A stretch of 64,000 nt of DNA from DASTBU01 sp035711845 (GCA_035711845.1 DASTBU010000062.1:1-64000); one strand, 5' to 3'; shown: positions 54,380 to 62,944, counted from the stretch's first letter. A program made the numbers and translations. The notes: a model not told the origin generated them from the letters alone.

Positions 54380-55647
54380 CTCGCAGTCACTTCCTGGCGC
54401 CCGGACTGAGCGCTGGTGTTGGGCGGGCTGGCCTTGTCCACAGCGACGAGCGCGTACACGTATCGCACACCCGACTGCACCGAGGTGTCGCGGTGGTTCG
54501 GCTCGCGAATGGGCTCGGCCATGAGCGGCTGAAGTGTGTCACCCGGCGCTTCGCCGCGCAAGACCACGTAGCCCGCCAGATCGGGCTCGATATTCGGGTC
54601 CCAGCTGAGACTGACGCCGTCGGGGCCCGCAACGACCTGCAGGCCCTTCGGGGCGGCCGGCGGGAAGATGTCGCGCGGTGTGGCGCACGCCGGTTCGGGC
54701 GCGGCGCTCTCGATTGCGATGTTCTGCACGGTCTGCACGCTGCGCACCGCGAAACATCGCTCGTCGCCGAAGCTCACCGGACCGAGCTCGAAGGCGGCCG
54801 CCGTGAGTGGCTTCTCGTTCAACGCCAGCCGGTCCTCCGCCGACGGATAGACGTTGAAGGACAGGGCCGCTCCTGACCCCTCGACCGGCGGAATCCAGGT
54901 GATCAGAAACAGCTTCTCGGTGAACTTGACATCGATCCCGCCTGGCGGCGCCGGCGGCGGCAGGAGCGGCACAGCCACACGCTGCGCGGGCGGCCCCGGT
55001 CTCCCACCTCGCGTGACGCCGCGCAGCGCATAGACGCGCACGGGGAACGCGGAGGCGCTCTCCGCGCTGTCCCTTCCAGCTGCCGCGGGCACGCCGGCAA
55101 CCGGTGGCAGCGTCTGCTCTCCACGTCCGCCCAGGCCTTTCTCGTCGACGTTCTGCGCGGAACCGGCCCCCCGGCCTGCGGCTGCCGGCTCGATCGCGAC
55201 AGGCTCGAGCTTGTGCGCGGTCAGCTCTTCGATGAAAACCGCACGGTCGCCGGGTGCGGGGCGTGTGTCGGAGGGGTCGAGGGGCGGCTCCGGCTCGCCT
55301 TCCTCCGGGGCTGGCTTCACCTGAACCGTTCCCACCAGCCGCTCCTTCGCCAGCAAATCCTGATTGGGAACCGTCGGCGCGCCCGGCGCGACAGTGATGG
55401 CGTAGACCTCGACACGATCGAGCGCGACGGGCCCCGGTCCGTTCTGATTCCTGGTCGGAAGCGTGAACCGGAGCTCCACGTCAGATTCGATGCGGCGGGC
55501 CACGATGTCGACTGCGGGCGCCGGCACGAGACGCAGCGGCGCCAGGGGCGGCCCCTTCTTTCCGCACCCGGCGGCGATCAATGCTGCGAGCCCGCCGGCC
55601 CAGAGAACCCGCTGCAGCGGAATCCACTCAATGCGCAGGTCGATCAC
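54376..55647 (-). CDS. fibronectin type III lipoprotein with LptM-like N terminus
   Basis: The 423-residue protein has a lipoprotein signal with Cys28 in LIAAGCGKKGPPLAP. The phrase C-G-x-K-G-P-x-x-x-P after the lipid-anchored cysteine resembles LptM/YifL-type lipoproteins. The body has Pro/Ala-rich linkers at about 105-190 and FN3-like beta domains at about 220-325 and 330-420 (PKGLQVVAGPDGVSLSWDP, GVRYVYALVAVDKA). It probably sits at the outer membrane. It overlaps hslU by 4 bp upstream and the FAH gene by 4 bp downstream. Confidence 0.82.
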   Translation of the reverse strand: MIDLRIEWIPLQRVLWAGGLAALIAAGCGKKGPPLAPLRLVPAPAVDIVARRIESDVELRFTLPTRNQNGPGPVALDRVEVYAITVAPGAPTVPNQDLLAKERLVGTVQVKPAPEEGEPEPPLDPSDTRPAPGDRAVFIEELTAHKLEPVAIEPAAAGRGAGSAQNVDEKGLGGRGEQTLPPVAGVPAAAGRDSAESASAFPVRVYALRGVTRGGRPGPPAQRVAVPLLPPPAPPGGIDVKFTEKLFLITWIPPVEGSGAALSFNVYPSAEDRLALNEKPLTAAAFELGPVSFGDERCFAVRSVQTVQNIAIESAAPEPACATPRDIFPPAAPKGLQVVAGPDGVSLSWDPNIEPDLAGYVVLRGEAPGDTLQPLMAEPIREPNHRDTSVQSGVRYVYALVAVDKASPPNTSAQSGRQEVTAR

Positions 55648-57026
55648 AGGATGTAGCGCGACAGATCTTCGTTGCCGACGATGTCGGCGAGCGTGCGCTC
55701 CACGTAGGCGTCGTCAATGGTCACGCTCTTCTCCTGCAGGTCCGGCGCGTCGAAGGATACCTCGTCGAGCAGCTTCTCCATCACGGTGTGCAGCCGGCGG
55801 GCGCCGATGTTCTCCGTTCGCTCGTTGACGATCGTCGCAAAGTCCGCGATGCGCTGGATGGCGCCGTCCGTGAACCGGACCGAGACGCCCTCGGTCGAGA
55901 GGAGCGCCGTGTACTGCTTGATCAGCGCGCTCTTCGGCTCGGTGAGGATGCGCACGAAGTCCTCCCGGCTGAGCGCCTCGAGCTCGACGCGAATGGGAAA
56001 GCGGCCCTGCAGTTCGGGAATCAGATCCGACGGCTTCGAGACGTGGAACGCGCCGGCGGCGATGAACAGGATGTGATCGGTCTTGACCATCCCGTACTTC
56101 GTGTTCACCGTCGTGCCCTCGACGATGGGCAGGATGTCGCGCTGCACGCCCTCGCGGCTCACGTCGGGCCCGTGCCCGCCCTCGCGGCCGGCGACCTTGT
56201 CGATCTCGTCGATGAAGATGATCCCGGATTGCTGCACGCGATCCACGGCCGCGCGCGCGACCGTGTCCATGTCGATGAGCTTCTGTTCCTCCTCCTGCGT
56301 CAGCACCTCGAGCGCTTCCGGCACCCGCAGCTTGCGCTTCTTCGTCCTGCCCTGGAAGAGGCCCGGCAGCATGTCCTTGACGTTGATGTCGATTTCCTCC
56401 ACCGAGGATCCGGCGATGATCTCGAAGGACGGAAACGTCTTTTCGCGGACCTCGACTTCGACGTGCTTCTGATCGAGGCGGCCCTCGCGAAGCTGCTCCC
56501 GCAGCTTCTCGCGCGTGCGCTGCGCCTGGTCGCGGATGGCGGACGCCTGCTCGTCGTAGTCGGCTGCCGAAGGCAGGGGCGGGAGCAGCAAATCGAGGAT
56601 GCGCTCTTCTGCGGCCTGGCGCCCCTTCTCACGCACTTCCACGAGCCGCTCCTCACGAATCATGTCGACCGCGAGCTCCACAAGGTCGCGGACCATCGAC
56701 TCGACGTCGCGGCCTACGTAGCCGACCTCGGTGAACTTCGACGCCTCGACCTTGATGAACGGCGACTGCGCCAGCCGCGCCAGGCGGCGGGCGATTTCGG
56801 TCTTTCCCACACCCGTCGGGCCGATCATCAGGATGTTCTTCGGCGCCACTTCTTCGGCCATTTCCGCGGGGAGCTTCTGGCGCCGCATGCGGTTGCGCAG
56901 GGCGATGGCGACGGCGCGCTTGGCCCTGGTCTGGCCGATCACGTGCTTGTCGAGCTCTCCGACGATCTGACGCGGCGTCAACGCCTGAATGGTGGAGGCA
57001 GTGCTTTCAGGAAGGTAGATGGGCAT
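55644..57026 (-). CDS. hslU: HslU, ATPase subunit of the HslUV protease
   Basis: The 460-residue AAA+ unfoldase has Walker A GPTGVGKT at residues 69-76. The pore-loop stretch is KVEASKFTEVGYVGRDVESM, an I-domain insertion spans about 125-240, and Walker B is IIFIDEIDK near 270. ENIGARRLHTVMEKLLDEVS is in the C-terminal domain, ending LSRYIL, the tail that docks into HslV. It unfolds substrates for the HslV peptidase. The gene follows hslV by 6 bp. Confidence 0.96.
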   Translation of the reverse strand: MPIYLPESTASTIQALTPRQIVGELDKHVIGQTRAKRAVAIALRNRMRRQKLPAEMAEEVAPKNILMIGPTGVGKTEIARRLARLAQSPFIKVEASKFTEVGYVGRDVESMVRDLVELAVDMIREERLVEVREKGRQAAEERILDLLLPPLPSAADYDEQASAIRDQAQRTREKLREQLREGRLDQKHVEVEVREKTFPSFEIIAGSSVEEIDINVKDMLPGLFQGRTKKRKLRVPEALEVLTQEEEQKLIDMDTVARAAVDRVQQSGIIFIDEIDKVAGREGGHGPDVSREGVQRDILPIVEGTTVNTKYGMVKTDHILFIAAGAFHVSKPSDLIPELQGRFPIRVELEALSREDFVRILTEPKSALIKQYTALLSTEGVSVRFTDGAIQRIADFATIVNERTENIGARRLHTVMEKLLDEVSFDAPDLQEKSVTIDDAYVERTLADIVGNEDLSRYIL

Positions 57027-57032
57027 GTACCG

Positions 57033-57578
57033 CTACAGCACTTCGATGGTAATCGAGGCGTTCGTATAGATGCAGATGTCGGCTGCAATGGCCATGGCTT
57101 CGGCCGCAATCTGCCGGGCGTCGAGCTCGGTATGACGCGCCAGCGCCTTGGCGGCCGCCGACGCATACGCTCCCCCGGACCCGATCGCTATGATGCCATC
57201 GTCGGGCTCGATGAGATCGCCGTTTCCGGAGAGCAGATACGTTGTCTTGGCGTCCATGACGATCAGCATCGCCTCGAGGCGCCGGAGCAAGCGGTCGGTT
57301 CGCCAATCCTTCGCCAGCTCGACGGCCGATCGTTCGAGATTGCCGCGATACTGCTCCAGCTTGGCCTCGAACCGCGAGAACAGGGCAAAGGAATCAGCCG
57401 CCGACCCGGCAAAGCCGGCCAGAATCCGGTCGTTATACAGCCGGCGGATCTTGCGGGCGGTCTGCTTGACGATCGTGTCGCCAAACGTCACCTGGCCGTC
57501 GCTCGCCATCACCGTCTGGCCGCGATGCCGAACCGCCAGCACTGTCGTCGCCTTCAACACCTCTTCGGAGTCTATCAA
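57033..57578 (-). CDS. hslV: HslV, peptidase subunit of the HslUV protease
   Basis: The 181-residue proteasome-beta-like protein. A short pro-peptide (about ten residues, ending LKA) precedes TTVLAVRHRG, so processing would expose the catalytic threonine. GDGQVTFGDTIVKQTARKI and RILAGFAGSAADSFALFSRF are typical, and the end is CIYTNASITIEVL. TTG 57578 is the only start with a plausible ribosome-binding site, GAGGGA, and that sequence is the last unit of the adjoining heptamer array. Confidence 0.94.
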   Translation of the reverse strand: MIDSEEVLKATTVLAVRHRGQTVMASDGQVTFGDTIVKQTARKIRRLYNDRILAGFAGSAADSFALFSRFEAKLEQYRGNLERSAVELAKDWRTDRLLRRLEAMLIVMDAKTTYLLSGNGDLIEPDDGIIAIGSGGAYASAAAKALARHTELDARQIAAEAMAIAADICIYTNASITIEVL

Positions 57579-57580
57579 AT

Positions 57581-57738
57581 AGTCCCTCGGTCCCTTGGTC
57601 CCTGGGTCCTTGGTCCCTAAGTCCTCGTCCCTGGTCCTCGGTCCCTGGTCCTCGACCTGGACTGAGGGGACCCAGGACCAGGGACCGACGGACTAGGGAC
57701 CAAGGACTCAGGGACCAAGGGACAAGGGACCCCGTGTC
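57581..57738. repeat. heptamer hairpin array, GGTCCCT/AGGGACC family
   Basis: Fills most of the gap between the divergent hslV and PEGA genes (the rest, 57739-57896, holds only the PEGA promoter and leader). Left half GGTCCCT, TGGTCCC, AGTCCTC units, centre near 57658, right half the inverse (AGGGGACC, AGGACCAGGGACC, GGGACCAAGG). Same family as the 36.7 kb array. Confidence 0.9.
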
Positions 57739-57771
57739 CTTAGATCATGACGGCTGACCTCTGAATTGGAC

Positions 57772-57800
57772 AGGACAACAGGCGTCAATTGGCGTAGAAT
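57772..57800 (+). promoter_or_regulatory. sigma-70-type promoter for PEGA protein gene
   Basis: AGGACA (4 of 6), 17-bp spacer, TAGAAT (5 of 6). Leader of about 90 nt with GAGGAG six bases before the ATG. Confidence 0.45.
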
Positions 57801-57896
57801 GGCCCGATATCGGGCGGCGCGACCGGGCAGGCCTGGCAGAATCGTTGCTTTCTTCAGGCTCAGAGATCTACATCTCTCGTTTTCGAGGAGCCTCAG

Positions 57897-58919
57897 ATGA
57901 TGCGTCACAGGTTTACGGTCGGCGCCGTGGCTTTCGCGTTCGCGCTGAGCGCCGCGCCGGCGCTGGCCCAAGAGAACCCGCGCTCCGGCGGACCGGGTTC
58001 GCGCTCCTCGGGCGGGGAACGTACGGGGTCGGCCGTGCCGCGCGGCGGATCTGGAAGTAGCGGTGCTCCCGCAGGCAGCACGGCGAGTGGCAGCAGTTCG
58101 AGTGGCGGCGGGATGAGTGGCGGCGGCTCGATGGGATCCTCCTCCAGCCCATCGGCGCCGTCCTCATCCGGTAGAGCGGGTGTGGCCGCAGCGCAGGAGC
58201 GCGCGCCCCGCCGGGGCAGCAGCGGCGAAGCCAGCGGCCGTCGCGCGGTACCACGCGGCGAGTCGGCGAGCAGCGGAAGCAACGGAAGGACGAGCCGCGA
58301 TGCGGGTTCCGTCAGTGCGCCTGCCCGCGTGGGATCGTCCTCGTCGTCCTCCGATCGCCGCGCCGCATCTGACCGCCGCGCCGTCCCGGTCAACAGTCGG
58401 CCGCGCGGCGACAACCCGGCCACCGGCGTCGCCACCGAGCGGCGGCCGTCCTCGTTCCGGCCCGGCGACGTTTATTACATTTATCGTCCGTACTACAATC
58501 CCTACGGGTTCTACGGATCGGGGCTCGGGTACGGGCTGGGTTACCTCTATTACGACCCGTTCTGGTACGGCGGTTTCGGGTACGACCCGTACGGGTACGG
58601 GTACGGCTATGGCGGTGGCTACGGCGGCGGATACGGGGGCGGGTACGGCTACTCCGGGAGCGGTGGCTACAGCCAGACCTACCGCGACGCCGGTTCCTTG
58701 CGATTGAAAGTCAAGCCCCGCGACGCGCAGGTCTTCGTGGACGGATACTTCGTCGGTGTGGTGGATAGCTTCGACGGCACGTTCCAGAAGCTGACGCTCG
58801 ACGGCGGCGGCCACCGCGTCGAGATCAAGGCAGACGGGTACGAACCCGTGCAGATCGACGTGTTGATCACGCCGGGCGAAACGGTCACCTACAAGGGCGA
58901 ACTGCAGCCGATCAAGTAG
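57897..58919 (+). CDS. secreted PEGA-domain protein with low-complexity Ser/Gly and Gly/Tyr regions
   Basis: The 340-residue protein has a signal peptide (AAPALA). Residues 27-185 are Ser/Gly/Arg-rich and disordered. Residues 190-265 are Gly/Tyr-rich with repeated GYG, GGGY and YDP units. The folded C-terminal domain at about 270-335 (LRLKVKPRDAQVFVDGYFVG, GGGHRVEIKADGYEPVQIDV) is a PEGA domain, a surface-layer/carboxypeptidase-like beta fold often near the cell wall. The Gly/Tyr tract resembles self-associating polymers. Own promoter and a clear terminator make it a single-gene unit. Confidence 0.85.
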   Translation: MMRHRFTVGAVAFAFALSAAPALAQENPRSGGPGSRSSGGERTGSAVPRGGSGSSGAPAGSTASGSSSSGGGMSGGGSMGSSSSPSAPSSSGRAGVAAAQERAPRRGSSGEASGRRAVPRGESASSGSNGRTSRDAGSVSAPARVGSSSSSSDRRAASDRRAVPVNSRPRGDNPATGVATERRPSSFRPGDVYYIYRPYYNPYGFYGSGLGYGLGYLYYDPFWYGGFGYDPYGYGYGYGGGYGGGYGGGYGYSGSGGYSQTYRDAGSLRLKVKPRDAQVFVDGYFVGVVDSFDGTFQKLTLDGGGHRVEIKADGYEPVQIDVLITPGETVTYKGELQPIK

Positions 58920-58966
58920 AAAGGCTGAAGGCTGAAGGCTGAAGGCCGAACGTTGAAGGCTGAAGT
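58920..58966 (+). repeat. heptamer array, AAGGCTG family
   Basis: AAGGCTG units in tandem (three perfect, then AAGGCCG, AACGTTG, AAGGCTG) directly after the PEGA stop. They are the reverse complement of the TTCAGCC family at 9.86 kb. Confidence 0.85.
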
Positions 58967-58992
58967 AGAACTCACTTCAGCCTTTAGTTTTG
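58956..58992 (+). terminator. intrinsic terminator built from heptamer units
   Basis: The 11-bp perfect stem AAGGCTGAAGT/ACTTCAGCCTT (58956-58966, 58974-58984) with a 7-nt loop is followed by TAGTTTTG. The left arm is the last copy of the AAGGCTG array that starts at 58920. It lies 36 bp after the PEGA stop and can also serve the convergent permease gene. Confidence 0.75.
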
Positions 58993-59011
58993 TACGTCAG
59001 CCTCTGACCCC

Positions 59012-60529
59012 TCAGCGTTCCTTTTTCACGCTGCGCGCGAAGACGTAATAGAGCGGGAGCCCGAGGGCGATGACCATCAGCCCGACGGCCGACGGCCCCC
59101 AGGCGGTACCGCGCATGATGGGCGCCACCAGGTCCGTCCAAATCGCATTGGCGACGATCAAAACGGCTGCAATCACGAAAATCGCGGGCGCGACGGGATA
59201 GCCCAGCGCCCGGAACGGCCGCGGCGCGTCCGGCTCGCGTCTGCGAAGCACGAATACCGCAGCGACCGCGACGCCAGCGAACAGGACGATCGAGAAGCCG
59301 GTGTAGGTGGTGAGCGCGTTGCCGCCGCCCGAGAGCACGAGCAGGCTGCTCCAGCTCGCCTGCGCGACGATCGCCGTCGCGGGCGTCCTGTAGCGCGGAT
59401 GCACGCGGGCGGCCGCAGGCAGAAAGAGACCGTCGCGTGCCATGGCGAAGTACACGCGCGGCCCGGCGAAGACGTTGGCGCTGATGCTCGCGGCAAGGCT
59501 GATGATCGACACCAGGCCCATGATGTTGCCGGCGAGCGGCCCGAAGAGACGATCGCCGATCACGTCCAGGACGCTGCCCTCCACCTTCGCGAGCTGCCCG
59601 ACGGGGAGCACGAACAGGTAGAGCAGGTTGAGCAGCACGTAGATCGCGATCACTGCCACCGTGCCGAACGCGAGCGCGCGCGGCACGTTTCTGCCGGGAT
59701 CGCGGATCTCCTCAGCGATGTACGACGCCGCGTTCCAGCCCGAATACGCGAACATCACCGGGATCAACGCGAACAGCCAGGCCGTCACCGTCACCTGCCC
59801 GGCGGTCTGCTGCAGATTCGCCGACGATCCGGCGCCGAACGAGAACCCGAGCGCGATGAACACCAGGAGGGCGAGGACCTTCAGCGTCGCGAGGATGTTG
59901 CCGACAATGCGTCCGGGGCCGACGCCGCGCAGGTGAATCCACGACATCAGGGCGATCGTCGCCAGCGCAACCCCCGCCTGGCGCGAGAACACGAGCGGAA
60001 TCCAGGGAATCGCGATCGTGAAGAGCGGCGTCGGATCGCCCGCGCCCGGAATGAACCGGTCGAGATAGACGGCGAGAAACACCGAGCTTGCCGCGATCGC
60101 GCCCGAGAAGCCGGCGACGAACGACGTCCAGCCGGTCAGGAACGCGGCGACGTTTCCGTACGCCGCGCGGAGGTACACATACTCGCCGCCCGCGCGCGGC
60201 CTGAGCGCCGCGAGCTCGGCGTACGCCATCGCGCCCGCAAACGCCAGGGCGCCGCCGATCGCCCAGACGCCCACGAAGAGCCACGGGTTCGGAATCATCG
60301 CGGCGACGAGGGGCGGCGTGAACAGGATCCCGCCGCCGATGACGTTCGACACGATGACCGCGGCCGCGTCGGCCGGACCGAGCCGCCGCACGAGCGACGG
60401 TCCGCCCCCGTCGCTCTCGCCTGTCGCGGGCGCGCGCGCCGATGCCGGCGCGTCCGCCGCCTGCGCCGCGCGTACCGCGGGATGGTGGTCGCGCGTCGCG
60501 GGCCTGGGGGTGGAAGATGGCGGCACCAA
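59012..60529 (-). CDS. APC-superfamily amino acid permease
   Basis: The 505-residue protein has 12 predicted helices. An N-terminal cytoplasmic tail of about 45 residues precedes the APC signature VSNVIGGGILFTPPLVAAM near residue 60 (the substrate-binding glycine loop of helix 1). AYAELAALRPRAGGEYVYLR near 105 is the helix 2-3 loop, and FAYSGWNAASYIAEEIRDPG near 260 is typical of LAT/AdiC-like transporters. TTG 60529 or GTG 60526 could be the start. It follows the secreted protein gene by 12 bp, so it is probably co-transcribed. Substrate not predictable. Confidence 0.88.
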   Translation of the reverse strand: MVPPSSTPRPATRDHHPAVRAAQAADAPASARAPATGESDGGGPSLVRRLGPADAAAVIVSNVIGGGILFTPPLVAAMIPNPWLFVGVWAIGGALAFAGAMAYAELAALRPRAGGEYVYLRAAYGNVAAFLTGWTSFVAGFSGAIAASSVFLAVYLDRFIPGAGDPTPLFTIAIPWIPLVFSRQAGVALATIALMSWIHLRGVGPGRIVGNILATLKVLALLVFIALGFSFGAGSSANLQQTAGQVTVTAWLFALIPVMFAYSGWNAASYIAEEIRDPGRNVPRALAFGTVAVIAIYVLLNLLYLFVLPVGQLAKVEGSVLDVIGDRLFGPLAGNIMGLVSIISLAASISANVFAGPRVYFAMARDGLFLPAAARVHPRYRTPATAIVAQASWSSLLVLSGGGNALTTYTGFSIVLFAGVAVAAVFVLRRREPDAPRPFRALGYPVAPAIFVIAAVLIVANAIWTDLVAPIMRGTAWGPSAVGLMVIALGLPLYYVFARSVKKER

Positions 60530-60541
60530 GATGACGTGCCG

Positions 60542-61078
60542 CTACTCGATGATCAGCGAGCGGGGAAGGTCGAGGCGGGCGAGCTCGATCCAGGTCGCGC
60601 CCTGCCTGACGAAGATGATCGCGCGCACATCGACGAAGTTGCTGTTCTCCAGCATCTGCTGGCGCGTCTGCGGCGCCTCGCCCGTGTAACCTGCCTCGGG
60701 TCGAACCTTGAGCAGCGTCGTACGATTGCTGTCTGTGAATTCCACGCGCTGGAGGAAGACGTCTTCGAAATCCTGCTCGACGCCACCTTCCAGGCGCTTG
60801 AACAGGATGCTCAGCGCCACGGGCCCGACCCGATCGTCGGTCTTCTTTTCGAGACGGAACTCGGCGCTCGGCACGAGCTTGTTCTTGCCGTTCACGATCC
60901 CGGCGTCGTACCAGCCGCCGCGGAAATCGATGACGGCGAGCGCCTCCTTCAGGTTCACCTGGGACCCGCAGCCGAAGGATGCGCCCGACGGAGCGAGGAG
61001 CAAGAGTGTCAGGGCGAGCGCTCCTACCCCGCGACGGGATCGTCCGGATTGCCGGCTGGCTGCGGCTGGCCTGAACAT
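60542..61078 (-). CDS. secreted/lipoprotein hypothetical protein
   Basis: The 178-residue protein is not recognised. A basic start is followed by a hydrophobic signal (ALALTLLLLAPSGASFGC) with a possible lipid-anchored cysteine at 37. The mature part is mixed alpha/beta (NLKEALAVIDFRGGWYDAGI, NKLVPSAEFRLEKKTDDRVG, FEDVFLQRVEFTDSN, VRAIIFVRQGATWIELARLD). It lies between the unknown secreted gene and the permease on the minus strand with 12-14 bp gaps. Confidence 0.65.
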   Translation of the reverse strand: MFRPAAASRQSGRSRRGVGALALTLLLLAPSGASFGCGSQVNLKEALAVIDFRGGWYDAGIVNGKNKLVPSAEFRLEKKTDDRVGPVALSILFKRLEGGVEQDFEDVFLQRVEFTDSNRTTLLKVRPEAGYTGEAPQTRQQMLENSNFVDVRAIIFVRQGATWIELARLDLPRSLIIE

Positions 61079-61092
61079 CCGGGGATTGTAGA

Positions 61093-61968
61093 TCAGAAGA
61101 CCCGGACCTCCACCTTGCCGCGAATCTCACCCCGACGGGACTTGTCCGCCGCATAGATCGCGAGGTCGCTCCCCAGGGCCCTCATCATCAATGTCTGCCC
61201 GCGCTGCCCGGCTTCGCTGACCCTGGCTGCCACGATCAGCCATTCGTCAGGCCCGAGATCCATGGCGAGGCTGTGATCGAGCATGGCGTCGATCAACTCG
61301 CGCTGAACCGTGTCCCGATAAGCCCTGCTTGGATCCTTTGCCACTGCGACCGAGGGAGTCGGAGCCGCGGGGTCGGTCGGTTCGCTCACGTTCGCCGCTT
61401 CGTTGACCCGAATTGCGGGATCCTGGGCATCGCCGCGGGAGCGGTTCTGCTGGACCGGGCCGGTCTGGGCAGCGAGAACCTGCACGGCGCGCTGCGCCTG
61501 CTGGCGGCTTGGACCCTCGGGCATCTCCTGCAGGGCACGCTGCAACAACGCGAGCGCGTTGGTCAGCTCCAGATCGCGCTGCATCATCATCTGGGACCAG
61601 ACGACCGTGCCTCTCAGCTCGGGCACTTCGACGTCGAAGAAAATCCCATGTCCTTCAAGGACGAATCCGCGGGCGCGCGACTGGCCGATTGTGACGGTCA
61701 TTCCGGGCTCGACCTGCTGCAACTGGTGGCCGAAGGCCTCGGCCGCGATCGAGCCCGCGCGCGCGAGCACGCCTTCCATCAGCTGGATCTGATTGCGGCG
61801 CTTCTGAGTGAACGCCGCGCTCTGCTCCGGTGCGCGTTCCACTTGCGGCCGTTCCGACTGCTCCGCCTGCTGGACCGCGATCGGCGGCGTCGACACGAGC
61901 TGGGCCGGTGCCTGCGGCGCGAGGCCGCCTGCCGCCATCGCAAGCGCGATGAGTACTGCTGTGGTCAC
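61093..61968 (-). CDS. secreted hypothetical protein
   Basis: The 291-residue protein has an N-terminal signal (VLIALAMAAGGLAPQAPAQ) and a Gln/Glu/Ala-rich helical body. RRNQIQLMEGVLARAGSIAA and RDLELTNALALLQRALQEMP look like helical bundles, and EGHGIFFDVEVPELRGTVVW and DEWLIVAARVSEAGQRGQTL are beta-rich. No family recognised. GTG 61968 is preferred because AGAGGGGTG lies just upstream, and the longer frame to 62055 would start inside a repeat. The neighbouring ECF sigma/anti-sigma pair may regulate it. Confidence 0.7.
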   Translation of the reverse strand: MTTAVLIALAMAAGGLAPQAPAQLVSTPPIAVQQAEQSERPQVERAPEQSAAFTQKRRNQIQLMEGVLARAGSIAAEAFGHQLQQVEPGMTVTIGQSRARGFVLEGHGIFFDVEVPELRGTVVWSQMMMQRDLELTNALALLQRALQEMPEGPSRQQAQRAVQVLAAQTGPVQQNRSRGDAQDPAIRVNEAANVSEPTDPAAPTPSVAVAKDPSRAYRDTVQRELIDAMLDHSLAMDLGPDEWLIVAARVSEAGQRGQTLMMRALGSDLAIYAADKSRRGEIRGKVEVRVF

Positions 61969-61990
61969 GTTCACACCCCTCTGATTAGAT

Positions 61991-62046
61991 CGGGGGGCTT
62001 CGCCCCGTCCGCCTTCGCCAAGGCTCCGGCGAGACTCGCCAAAGCC
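61991..62046. repeat. REP-like palindromic element (GGGGC-TTC-GCCCC, TTCGCCAAGG)
   Basis: A GGGGC/GCCCC hairpin with loop TTC, followed by CCTTCGCCAAGGCTCCGGCG with short internal inverted repeats. It lies in the gap (61969-62161) between the anti-sigma gene and the secreted protein gene. The wording matches dispersed TTCGCCAAGG-type palindromes I associate with other high-GC genomes. Only one copy is in this window. Confidence 0.4.
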
Positions 62047-62161
62047 CGGTCCCATACGCGTCGGCGACGGCGGGCCGGCCCCCCCTCGTGCCCGTGGCGC
62101 GCCTAGTCCGTCATGCGGCTCTCGGTGCGGTACGAAATTCTCGTTCGAGCCGCATAAGGGC

Positions 62162-62935
62162 CTATCTCTGCGGCTGCTGCGAGTTCACGATCCGGTAGAA
62201 CTGCTTCATTTCTTCGCGCTGCCTGAAGACTTCATCGTTCCACAGGCCCTGGCTGCGATTGATCGCCTGCTCCAGGCGCACGAGATCCGTACTGTGCTCT
62301 GCCTGCACCTCCCGCATCGCCTGCACCAGACGGGCGGCGAGCATCTGCTGCTGTCGCTGCTCGCTCTCGCTGATCCACTGTCGGACGCGGCGAACCAGCT
62401 CTGGATTGCGCAAGAGATCCGCGGCGGGCGCGCCGCTGCCGGAAGCAAGACTGACCGGCGTCGCTGCGGGCGTCTGCGCCTGCGCGGCGAGCGCCGCTTC
62501 GAGCTCGCGCACACGCTGCTGAATCGCCACGACATCCTGGCGCGACGCGGCATCGGCCGCTGCGCCCGCGGGCGGCACCGATCCGGCGCGACTCCAGCCG
62601 GTCCGGATCGTGAGACCCTCGGTGCCTGCGGTGATCTCGAGGTTCGCCACTGCCGACGCAATCGCGAGGACGAGCACCGCGGCAGCCGCGATGCCCCACG
62701 CAGGTGACATGCGGAATCGCGACCGCGCGACGGCCTCGGCAGCCGGCAGCTGGAGCCCCAATGCCGGCTCGGGCACCGGCCACGATTCCAGGTGCGAGCG
62801 CGTGGCCCGCAGTCCCTGCACCTCCTGCTGGCAGTCGCGACAGGACACCAGGTGGTGCTGGAAAGCCTTCCGTTCCGGGCCCTGCAGCTCGTCGTACAGA
62901 TACGAGACGAGGAGTTCCTTATCGCACATCGTCAT
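62162..62935 (-). CDS. anti-sigma factor (zinc-finger HC2 type)
   Basis: The 257-residue protein has a zinc-binding anti-sigma (ZAS) N terminus: MTMCDKELLVSYLYDELQ, then HHLVSCRDC near residue 27 with the H-x3-C-x2-C motif. A single membrane helix follows at about 80-97 (AWGIAAAAVLVLAIASAVA). A periplasmic Ala/Gln-rich coiled-coil tail spans about 130-255. It should hold the ECF sigma factor at the membrane and release it on a periplasmic signal. Its ATG is 9 bp after the sigma stop. Confidence 0.9.
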   Translation of the reverse strand: MTMCDKELLVSYLYDELQGPERKAFQHHLVSCRDCQQEVQGLRATRSHLESWPVPEPALGLQLPAAEAVARSRFRMSPAWGIAAAAVLVLAIASAVANLEITAGTEGLTIRTGWSRAGSVPPAGAAADAASRQDVVAIQQRVRELEAALAAQAQTPAATPVSLASGSGAPAADLLRNPELVRRVRQWISESEQRQQQMLAARLVQAMREVQAEHSTDLVRLEQAINRSQGLWNDEVFRQREEMKQFYRIVNSQQPQR

Positions 62936-62944
62936 CGACCTCAA

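Noticed and set aside
61273..62106. 277-residue plus-strand ORF antisense to the secreted protein gene
   Set aside because: No start signal or domain. The minus-strand gene has a signal peptide and an RBS.
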